In this document: positions 1-5,671 of the stretch, in pieces
Numbering within the stretch: position 1 is the first letter of the stretch
How the letters are laid out: every line of letters begins with the position of its first letter
Source of the DNA: Deltaproteobacteria bacterium
Lineage (GTDB): Bacteria; Desulfobacterota; Desulfobacteria; Desulfobacterales; B30-G6
Length of the DNA stretch: 6,831 nt
Assembly: GCA_003647375.1 (NCBI GenBank)
Contig: QMMS01000239.1
Location: 1-6,831 of the forward strand
Direction of reading: 5' to 3'
Position numbers and translations under genes: made by a program
The notes under the pieces: model-generated
The model's database searches: none
What the model was told of the DNA's origin: nothing
The model's input: only the letters and a program-made list of their open reading frames with translations

Positions 1-57
1 CTGCACCTATGCGGCGCAGGGGGTGTTTGGACATCAATTTTTCATATCACCCGGTAA
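1..57 (-). other. 3' flank of the operon, imperfect hairpin only
   Basis: The 57 bases after the binding-protein stop contain an imperfect hairpin at 1-19 (CTGC.CC/GG.GCAG with one mismatch). The window ends there, so a following U-tract cannot be checked. No coding sequence is visible. Confidence 0.3.
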
Positions 58-1353
58 TTAACCGATCACCTTAAAAGTGCCGTTTGTGGGGATCTCGGGG
101 TGCTGCTTGTTATATACAATATTGATCTTCCATGGGTATTTATCTCCTTTTACCCATTGACCACCCACCAAAGGCGTGCGGCAATAATTTTGATCATTGA
201 ATTTAATAGGCCCGACAATGGTATCCATGTTGGTATCGGCAATCGCCTTGCGGAGAATTTCCTTATCCAAGGATTTGGCCCGATTCAAGACATCGGCTGC
301 AAGTTCATAACCGGCGTATTTGTACCCGATGGGCTGGGTCCACTCCTGATTCTTATCCTTCATCCAATCCGCACAAAGGTCTTTGGCTGATGCATTCTCC
401 AGGGAAGACTTAAAGGGGTGGTCTGGACTCCACCAGACTTCACAGCTCAATCCATTCGGCAGGTCTTCACCCAGGGCACCCACTGCCGACGGGAAAAGAA
501 TGGCTTTGCCGATGGTGGCAACTTTGGGTTTGAACCCGAACCGGCGACATTGACGCCAGGCGGTGGCGAAGTCCGGCGGAATTGTATTTCCCAGGATGAT
601 CTCAACATTTTCCTTTTTCCAGGCATTGATGAAGCTGCTGAAATCCTGAGTGCCATATGGGAAACGACCCAAATCAACAAATTTGTACCCCTTTGGTCCC
701 AGTTCTTTCTTGAAGATTTCCGACCAGGCGACGCCATCCGGGTCGTTGGCCATCAATACACCAACAACCTTGTTGGTGGGCACCTGCTCCCACATACCGA
801 CATAGGTCGGTAAAATATCTTTTTCCACCGACCAGAAGGAATGGAAGGCCCATTTATATGGACCACCATCAAGCCAGGGCTCCAGGGGAGAATCCAGGGT
901 GATGCAAGGCATTTTGAATCGTTCGCAGATGCTGCTTACCGGGTTGACCGTATCCGGCGTATGAAAGGCAACCATCAGGTCTACCTTGTTCTGCATGATC
1001 AATCTGGAAGTCAACTCGGCCGCCTTGGTCGGATTCGACTCGGTGTCCATTATTTTTACTTTGACCGGCAGTTTCTTGCCCAGTTTTTCAATAAAAATTC
1101 CGCCGTCGGCGTTTATCCTGGCAAGGGCCCGGTCATCCACCCAGGGGGTCGGGGCACCAAAATCGGCAAGCGGCCCGGTGCTGGGATTGGGGCGGCCTAT
1201 CAGGATATGGTCGCGCTGGCCAGCCCAGGCCGGGCTTTTGAAGATTGGCAGACCTGTCACGGAAACGGCTGCAGCTCCTGCCACGACAGCCGATTTTTTC
1301 ATAAACTCCCTGCGATTAATTCCTTTTGCTTTTCCATCCTTTTTGTTTGGCAT
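58..1353 (-). CDS. Periplasmic substrate-binding protein of the Liv-type importer, Tat-exported
   Basis: 431-residue type I periplasmic binding protein (Peripla_BP_6, LivK-like), the solute receptor for the importer. The start is set by a near-perfect Shine-Dalgarno site before the ATG at 1353; the longer frame from 1410 would add 19 residues spanning that site. The N-terminus is a twin-arginine signal: NRREFMKK (13-20, R14 R15), a hydrophobic stretch (~21-37) and a likely cleavage site after AWA (42-44). The mature part opens with HILIGRPNPSTGPLADFG, the usual first strand and ligand loop. It continues through AADLTSRLI-like family sequence (KAAELTSRLIMQNKVDLMVA) and a C-terminal region with GYELAADVLNRA and NMDTIVGPIKF, typical of the fold. 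It follows livM by 170 bases, which would allow separate, higher expression. The substrate cannot be read from the sequence; the adjacent phenol-type Mo enzyme suggests an aromatic compound. Confidence 0.93.
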   Translation of the reverse strand: MPNKKDGKAKGINRREFMKKSAVVAGAAAVSVTGLPIFKSPAWAGQRDHILIGRPNPSTGPLADFGAPTPWVDDRALARINADGGIFIEKLGKKLPVKVKIMDTESNPTKAAELTSRLIMQNKVDLMVAFHTPDTVNPVSSICERFKMPCITLDSPLEPWLDGGPYKWAFHSFWSVEKDILPTYVGMWEQVPTNKVVGVLMANDPDGVAWSEIFKKELGPKGYKFVDLGRFPYGTQDFSSFINAWKKENVEIILGNTIPPDFATAWRQCRRFGFKPKVATIGKAILFPSAVGALGEDLPNGLSCEVWWSPDHPFKSSLENASAKDLCADWMKDKNQEWTQPIGYKYAGYELAADVLNRAKSLDKEILRKAIADTNMDTIVGPIKFNDQNYCRTPLVGGQWVKGDKYPWKINIVYNKQHPEIPTNGTFKVIG

Positions 1354-1358
1354 GCGAA

Positions 1359-1365
1359 CCTCCTC
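1359..1365 (-). promoter_or_regulatory. Strong ribosome binding site of the binding-protein gene
   Basis: GAGGAGG (within AGAGGAGGT) lies 5 bases before the ATG at 1351-1353. It is the best Shine-Dalgarno site in the window, fits high expression of a periplasmic binding protein, and decides the start against the in-frame ATG at 1410. Confidence 0.85.
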
Positions 1366-1393
1366 TTTGGTTGGATTGATTCTGCAATCGACC

Positions 1394-1412
1394 GGTTGAT
1401 TGACAATCAACC
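1394..1412 (-). promoter_or_regulatory. Perfect 8-bp hairpin upstream of the binding-protein gene
   Basis: GGTTGATT and AATCAACC are perfect arms around a 3-base loop, ending 28 bases before the Shine-Dalgarno core at 1359-1365. It could be an RNA hairpin at a processed 5' end, or a near-palindromic protein-binding site. There is no U-run after it, so a terminator is unlikely. Function is unknown. Confidence 0.45.
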
Positions 1413-1523
1413 AGCCATGTATATGTAACCCGGCGAATGTTTACCGGGTGGCGGCCAAACAGCTTGGCCTGGTTAGCATCTCTTCGGACCGGCGGTTTCG
1501 GTCCAAACAACCTGAAACCTGAA

Positions 1524-2468
1524 TCAAAATCGGCGCGGTGAAAGAATTTCAAAACCCAGTTTCTCCTGAAGCGTACCCATGATGCCTTTCGGAGCGACCA
1601 GAATCACTGTGATTGCGATGCCCCCCAGGACAAGCATGCTCACCGAAAAGTATTCTGCCAGAAACTGGGATAGAAGGACGTAAATAAGCGCCCCCACCAC
1701 CGGGCCCTCAATAGTTCCGATGCCGCCGATAATAACCATGAATACCAGTTTAACGGTCCAATCGATGGAGAAGGCCTTGTATGGTTGTATAAAAATCTGG
1801 AAGACAAAAAATACACCCGCCGTCATCCCGGTAACAAAGGCGGAGATGAGAAAGCAGTACAGCTTTGAGCGGAAGACCTCCACACCGAGGGTCTCAGAGA
1901 CCTGGTCATCATCCCGCATTGCCATCAATCCCAGGCCAAGTCTGGAACGAAGCAACAAATAGACCAGTGCGACCGAACCCACACCCAGGAGAAAGGCAGC
2001 GTAATATATGGCCTCCATTGTGATATCATTGGGCGGTTTGATAAACAGGCCCGAACCATATTTGACGTATGCCCAGTTGCTGAACCAGACCAGCAGTGCT
2101 TCAGCGAAAATCCAGGTCCCGATGGTGAAATAGACCCCCTTCATTCGAAAGATAAACAGAGACATAAACAGTGCCAGTAGTACGGAAGTCAGGCCCCCCA
2201 GGCCAGCGGCCAGCCATATGTTGATGCCATAGTAACTGCTCAGTACAGCAACCGTGTAACCGCCCATTCCAACGAATGATTGCTGGCCCAGCGATATCAA
2301 GCCTGAATAGCCGGCCAACAGGTTCCACATTTGAGCTAAGGCAAGATAGATGCAGAACAGCATGAAGAATAGCATTGCATAATCGCTGCCCCAGACAGGC
2401 ACTGTGCCAAGGCCGACTGTTACTGCGGCCAAAATGGACCATTTGATCTTTGTAAATAGAGTTGCCAT
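1524..2468 (-). CDS. livM: Branched-chain amino acid/aromatic-type ABC importer permease, LivM-like
   Basis: 314-residue second permease. Recognisable family blocks are LLAGYSGLISLGQQSFVGMGGYTVAVL (50-76), FRMKGVYFTIGTWIFAEALL (107-126), the coupling loop MRDDDQVSETLGVEVFRSKL (184-203), IGGIGTIEGPVVGALI (247-262) and VAPKGIMG (291-298). Hydrophobic segments cover most of the rest. The ATG at 2466-2468 follows livH by 6 bases. Its GGGAGAGG site (2479-2486), in the last livH codons, is 10 bases away, slightly long. It acts with LivH as the membrane core. After its stop comes the only real spacer of the operon, so this is the last tightly packed gene. Confidence 0.95.
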   Translation of the reverse strand: MATLFTKIKWSILAAVTVGLGTVPVWGSDYAMLFFMLFCIYLALAQMWNLLAGYSGLISLGQQSFVGMGGYTVAVLSSYYGINIWLAAGLGGLTSVLLALFMSLFIFRMKGVYFTIGTWIFAEALLVWFSNWAYVKYGSGLFIKPPNDITMEAIYYAAFLLGVGSVALVYLLLRSRLGLGLMAMRDDDQVSETLGVEVFRSKLYCFLISAFVTGMTAGVFFVFQIFIQPYKAFSIDWTVKLVFMVIIGGIGTIEGPVVGALIYVLLSQFLAEYFSVSMLVLGGIAITVILVAPKGIMGTLQEKLGFEILSPRRF

Positions 2469-2474
2469 GGGTTT

Positions 2475-3338
2475 TCAGCCTCTCCCAAAAATGCCCTGGG
2501 GCCTGACCGCCAGGACGATTAATAATACCACGTAGCCGCACAACAACTGGTAGCCCGGCCCAAACACGCGGGCACCCAGAATCTGGGCCAGGGCCAGAAT
2601 CAAACCTCCGGCAAAGGTACCTTTCATGCTGCCCAACCCGCCGATAACGACCACTCCGAAAGCGATGATCAGGTACTGGGGACCGGAATGGGGATAAAAT
2701 GTGAAGGTCATCCCCACCAGCACACCGGCCACACCGGCTGTCATAATGGCGATGCCCATGGCGATCGCATAGGTGTTTTTGGTGTTGACGCCCATGAGTT
2801 GGGCTGCGTATTTGTCATCGGAGGCGGCCCGAATTCCACGACCCATGTAGGTGCTCTGTAAAAAGTAGTGCTGCCCGATAATGACCGCCAAAGCGATGCC
2901 AAAGTCAATCAGGTAGAGTACCGGTACGCTGAGGTTTGGGCCCATTGAAAACGTCATCAGCGACAAGCTTGACATCAGGCTGCGGGCATCCGGAGTAAAT
3001 GCCATCAGCATAAAGTTCTGTATGATGATCGAGACGCCGAATGCCACCAGAAGAGGCGGCTCCATCTCTTTGCCGAGGACACGGTTGAGAAGGAACCGCT
3101 GTAGTATATATCCGACAGCAAACATGACCGGCATGACCGCCACCAGGGTCAGCAGGGGACTTACCCCTAAAGCGGAGACCATAAACAGGCTCAGGTACGA
3201 AGAAAGAATCATCAGGTCGCCGTGCGCCAGGTTGACCAGTTTGACGATCCCGAAAATGGTGGACAGGCCGATGGCCACGACGGCGTAAAGCCCTCCCAGC
3301 AGTAACCCGTTCAGAATATCTTGTGCAAGGCCTTCCAT
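2475..3338 (-). CDS. livH: Branched-chain amino acid/aromatic-type ABC importer permease, LivH-like
   Basis: 287-residue inner-membrane permease, usual size for LivH. The N-terminal family block is clear (GLLLGGLYAVVAIGLS, then FGIVKLVNLAHGD to residue 41). About eight hydrophobic segments can be read (roughly 9-31, 42-58, 61-85, 96-115, 138-160, 187-213, 222-247, 264-281). The cytoplasmic coupling loop, RGIRAASDDKYAAQLMGVN (167-185), corresponds to the EAA-like loop contacting the ATPases. The segment FGVVVIGGLGSMKGTFAGG and the ending RPQGIFGRG are typical. The ATG at 3336-3338 follows livF by 9 bases, with a GGGAG site overlapping the livF stop. It should form the transmembrane channel with LivM. 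Nothing in the sequence reveals the transported compound. Confidence 0.95.
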   Translation of the reverse strand: MEGLAQDILNGLLLGGLYAVVAIGLSTIFGIVKLVNLAHGDLMILSSYLSLFMVSALGVSPLLTLVAVMPVMFAVGYILQRFLLNRVLGKEMEPPLLVAFGVSIIIQNFMLMAFTPDARSLMSSLSLMTFSMGPNLSVPVLYLIDFGIALAVIIGQHYFLQSTYMGRGIRAASDDKYAAQLMGVNTKNTYAIAMGIAIMTAGVAGVLVGMTFTFYPHSGPQYLIIAFGVVVIGGLGSMKGTFAGGLILALAQILGARVFGPGYQLLCGYVVLLIVLAVRPQGIFGRG

Positions 3339-3347
3339 TTCTGCTCC

Positions 3348-4064
3348 CTAAATTCCAAAATAGGCGTTTTTTACCTTGTCTTCGGTCAGGTCGGCCGGCT
3401 TCCCTTCCAGCACGACCTTCCCTTCCAGCATGACATATGCACGGTCCGCCGCCTTCAGGCTACGGGTTATATCCTGCTCAACTAGAATTATGGTCAACCC
3501 CAGTTCATTGATCTGCTTGATCTTTTGATATATGCCCTTGATGATAATCGGGGCCAGGCCCAGGGAGATCTCATCGCAGAGCAGGACCTTCGGCTCACTC
3601 ATCAAAGCGCGTCCAATGGCCAACATCTGCTGCTCGCCCCCGGACAGCGTATTGGCCATCTGACTGTGACGTTCTTTCAGGCGGGGAAAAAGCTCGTAAA
3701 CATTGTCCAGGGACTTCTCCCTGTTTTTTCTGGATCTGGGTATGTAGGATCCCATGAACAGATTTTCAAATACGGTCAGGCGCGGGAACACGCGACGCCC
3801 TTCCGGCACAAGTGACATCCCCCTGGCGACAGTCTCGTGGGGCGGCAGGCCACCGATGGACTCGCCAAAATAGGAGATACCGCCGGTTTTGGGGTTCAAC
3901 TGCCCGGCCAGGGTATTTAGCAGGGTCGATTTGCCGGAACCATTGCTTCCGATAATTGACACCACCTCGCCGCGGTCCACTTCCAGGGAAATATCCCACA
4001 GTGCATGAAAATCATTATAATATACATTTATACCGTCTACTTGGATGGCTGTACCGGCCGACAT
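3348..4064 (-). CDS. livF: Branched-chain amino acid/aromatic-type ABC importer ATPase, LivF-like
   Basis: 238-residue second ATPase, expected to pair with the LivG-like subunit under the LivHM membrane core. Motifs: Walker A GSNGSGKST (39-47), Q-loop region LVPEGRRVFPRLTV (85-98), intact signature LSGGEQ (140-145), Walker B VLLCDE (160-165), and EQD (196-198), where LivF proteins normally carry glutamine in place of the H-loop histidine. The length is typical of the family. Its ATG (4062-4064) overlaps the livG stop as TGATG, and GAGGAGG lies 7 bases upstream. This partner has the canonical signature while LivG has a degenerate one, so the two ATP sites may be unequal. A short duplicated LEGK near residues 213-222 comes from a 14-base direct repeat within the gene. 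Confidence 0.95.
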   Translation of the reverse strand: MSAGTAIQVDGINVYYNDFHALWDISLEVDRGEVVSIIGSNGSGKSTLLNTLAGQLNPKTGGISYFGESIGGLPPHETVARGMSLVPEGRRVFPRLTVFENLFMGSYIPRSRKNREKSLDNVYELFPRLKERHSQMANTLSGGEQQMLAIGRALMSEPKVLLCDEISLGLAPIIIKGIYQKIKQINELGLTIILVEQDITRSLKAADRAYVMLEGKVVLEGKPADLTEDKVKNAYFGI

Positions 4065-4813
4065 CAGTCTTCCTCCTCACCCAGATAGCACTCCAGAACT
4101 TCCGGTGAACACATCACTTCGGAGGGATCACCGCATTGCATCCGTTTACCCTCAGCGATACACAGCACCCGATCCGTTCCTTCCGACATCATCATCATGA
4201 TATGCTCAATCCAGATGATGGTTATGCCTTGCCGCTGGATCTCCTTGACAATCGCCAGCAGTTGTTCGACCTCTTTTTCCGTCAGGCCGCCGGCCACTTC
4301 ATCAATGAGAATCAGGCTGGGCTGGGAGGCCAGGGCCCGGCCCAGTTCCAGACGTTTGCGATCCAGAAAAGACAGGCTGCCGGCAAAACTGTTGCGCACC
4401 GATGTCAGGTCGATCAGTTCCAGAATCTCATCGGACGTTACCATGGCTTTCTTCTCCAGCAGGCCTCCGCCATGGACAGCAGCCACCATCAGGTTCTCCA
4501 GCACCGTCATTTTTGTAAATGGTCTTGGAACCTGATACGTCCGACCGATTCCGGCACGGCAACGTCTGGCCGGTGAAAGATGGGTGATATCCTGGCCGTC
4601 CAGAATAATGGAGCCGGCATCGGGTTTCATTACGCCGGTCAGCAAATTAAAAACAGTGGTTTTACCGGCACCGTTGGGCCCTATGATGCCCAGGATTTCA
4701 CCACTGTGCACTTCGAACGACAGGTTGCTGACTGCGATAAGGCTGCCAAAACTGAGGCTCAGGTCCTTCACCTCCAGCAAGTCGGTTGTTGTAGATTCCG
4801 CCAAAAACGTCAC
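4064..4813 (-). CDS. livG: Branched-chain amino acid/aromatic-type ABC importer ATPase, LivG-like
   Basis: 249-residue cytoplasmic ATPase of a HAAT-family importer. Visible motifs: Walker A GPNGAGKTT (45-53), Q-loop Q94 in RTYQVPRPF, Walker B LILIDE (167-172) with catalytic E172, and H-loop H204 in WIEHIMMMM. The ABC signature is degenerate: LSFLD (146-150) replaces LSGGQ/LSYGQ, followed by a normal RKRLELGRAL helix. From memory, variants of this kind occur in other LivG-like proteins, so it is probably functional. The long frame starts at GTG (4811-4813). However, GAGGTGA (4810-4816) overlaps that codon and lies 5 bases before an in-frame TTG (4802-4804), which would give 246 residues; both starts are plausible. 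It begins 15 bases after the Fe-S subunit stop. Its GAG-GAG-GAA-GAC tail supplies the livF ribosome binding site. The symbol denotes family position, not a proven leucine/isoleucine/valine substrate. Confidence 0.93.
   Translation of the reverse strand: MTFLAESTTTDLLEVKDLSLSFGSLIAVSNLSFEVHSGEILGIIGPNGAGKTTVFNLLTGVMKPDAGSIILDGQDITHLSPARRCRAGIGRTYQVPRPFTKMTVLENLMVAAVHGGGLLEKKAMVTSDEILELIDLTSVRNSFAGSLSFLDRKRLELGRALASQPSLILIDEVAGGLTEKEVEQLLAIVKEIQRQGITIIWIEHIMMMMSEGTDRVLCIAEGKRMQCGDPSEVMCSPEVLECYLGEEED
4072..4078 (-). promoter_or_regulatory. Ribosome binding site of livF inside the livG tail
   Basis: GAGGAGG on the minus strand sits 7 bases before the livF ATG and encodes the acidic C-terminus of LivG (EEED). 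With the TGATG stop/start overlap, it suggests coupled translation and matched amounts of the two ATPases. Confidence 0.8.
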
Positions 4814-4816
4814 CTC
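4810..4816 (-). promoter_or_regulatory. Shine-Dalgarno sequence at the livG start
   Basis: GAGGTGA on the minus strand matches the 16S anti-Shine-Dalgarno well. It overlaps the GTG that opens the long frame, which is too close to serve that codon. It is spaced 5 bases from the in-frame TTG at 4802-4804. It therefore points to TTG as the real start, unless translation is coupled to the preceding gene. Confidence 0.5.
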
Positions 4817-4828
4817 TTTGTGTGGTTT

Positions 4829-5671
4829 TTAAACGATGATGGTTCCTATATTGAGACTGTCGTTAAATTCAACCTTCACCAACCTGGGCGGCAGGTCATC
4901 GACTGTAATTTCGACAATCAGCCGGGTTGTCACTTCCTCTATACCCTGCAGTTTGAAATCACCGTAGTTGTTGGTCCGGGTTTCAGCCAATTCCCGGCCC
5001 TGCTCATCGGTCAACAATACGCGGGCGTTCTCGGCACACTCATCGGTATCGGCAAGAGCCACGCTGCCGGCAATAAAACCGCGGGTGAAACGCACCAAAT
5101 TTTTGTAAAGTACGCGTGGCCCGGTTTCCTGTTCGGGCAAGTAGCCGGTCAACCCATCCTCTTTGATCAACTGTTCCCACTCACTGCTTACTAATTTAAA
5201 GGCCTGCATGGCACCGGTGGGGCAGACCTGTACGCAACGCGGCTCTTTCCAGCCCTCATCCAACAGGTGGGCGCACATGGTGCATTTCTGGGGAGATTGA
5301 ACCGTTTCGTTCCAAAAGATTGCCCCATAAGGACAGGCGTCAACCAGCTGCTTCTGGCCCACCGCTTTATCCGGGTCGATCAGGACGATCCCGTCCTGGC
5401 GTATGGTAACGGCGCCGTTGCGGGCAGCCTTTACACATGGTGGATTTTTACAGTGCTGGCAGGGTTTGGGCAGGTAGGCAACCTCCACCAGCGGATAGCC
5501 GCCACGCTCACGATGGAGTATATTCATCCAGCTGTGGCCGTGGTCCGGCTGCGATTTGGAGTAGGGCGGCCAGTCGTTACCCACAAACTCGTCCTTACAG
5601 GCCAGAAAGCAGTTGTTGCAGTCGTGACATCGCGCCACGTCGATGATCAGGCCCCAGGTAGCAGCAGTCAT
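4829..5671 (-). CDS. Transhydroxylase-type iron-sulfur small subunit with C-terminal beta domain
   Basis: 280-residue electron-transfer (beta) subunit of the Mo enzyme, similar to the ~274-residue Pelobacter transhydroxylase small subunit. The start ATG at 5669-5671 overlaps the large-subunit stop (ATGA) and follows GGAAGGGGG with a 6-base spacer; the reading frame opens further upstream but only inside the large-subunit gene. Twelve cysteines fit three [4Fe-4S] clusters: C15/18/21/25, C71/74/79 with C113, and C130/133/146/150. Compared with four-cluster DmsB/NrfC proteins, one cysteine set is missing: an alanine sits where the CxxxCP of the second motif would be, and only ACP remains at 112-114. 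This is the transhydroxylase pattern. Residues ~215-280 look like a transthyretin/Cna-B-type beta sandwich (ARVLLTDEQGREL, TRTNNYGDFKLQGI). No signal peptide is present, so a cytoplasmic complex is likely. One difference from Pelobacter, as recalled, is a conventional C-VQV-CP at 146-151. Confidence 0.92.
   Translation of the reverse strand: MTAATWGLIIDVARCHDCNNCFLACKDEFVGNDWPPYSKSQPDHGHSWMNILHRERGGYPLVEVAYLPKPCQHCKNPPCVKAARNGAVTIRQDGIVLIDPDKAVGQKQLVDACPYGAIFWNETVQSPQKCTMCAHLLDEGWKEPRCVQVCPTGAMQAFKLVSSEWEQLIKEDGLTGYLPEQETGPRVLYKNLVRFTRGFIAGSVALADTDECAENARVLLTDEQGRELAETRTNNYGDFKLQGIEEVTTRLIVEITVDDLPPRLVKVEFNDSLNIGTIIV

Larger units (their letters stand above)
1354..1523 (-). other. Intercistronic spacer with four short inverted repeats
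   Basis: This is the only sizeable non-coding stretch, between livM and the binding-protein gene. In transcription order it holds GGACCG/CGGTCC arms (1486-1504, 7-base loop), GGCCAA/TTGGCC (1453-1469, 5-base loop), ACCCGG/CCGGGT (1428-1449, 10-base loop) and GGTTGATT/AATCAACC (1394-1412, 3-base loop). None is followed by a U-tract, so none looks like an intrinsic terminator. No good -35/-10 pair was found for the downstream gene; TATACA (minus strand, 1418-1423) lacks a convincing partner 17 bases upstream. RNA processing or stabilisation between permease and binding-protein cistrons is a reasonable inference, but the shorter stems could be chance. Confidence 0.5.

Noticed and set aside
1..19. 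Hairpin at the left edge as a transcription terminator
   Set aside because: The stem is imperfect and the sequence that would carry the U-tract is outside the window.
1351..1410. Longer version of the binding protein starting at 1410
   Set aside because: It would translate through the strong Shine-Dalgarno site at 1359-1365 and put 19 extra residues before a Tat signal; the ATG at 1353 is better placed.
841..1428. Plus-strand open frame of 195 codons opposite the binding-protein gene
   Set aside because: It is antisense to a clearly recognised gene, has no recognisable domain, and its composition looks like a shadow frame. The other plus-strand frames were set aside for the same reason.
1418..1446. 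Possible minus-strand promoter before the binding-protein gene (TATACA at 1418-1423)
   Set aside because: The hexamer 17 bases upstream is CGGTAA, a poor -35 match, and no other spacing gives a convincing pair.
48..1450. Ten-base inverted copy (TTACCGGGTG) flanking the binding-protein gene at 48-57 (minus) and 1441-1450 (plus)
   Set aside because: About twenty 10-base inverted pairs are expected by chance in a window this size; no transposase, target duplication or longer terminal repeat is present.
3399..3430. 14-base direct repeat (cttcccttccagca) within livF
   Set aside because: It encodes a repeated LEGK in the beta-hairpin after the H-loop, where LivF proteins often have similar LEGG/LEGP repeats; it is in frame and explained by coding.
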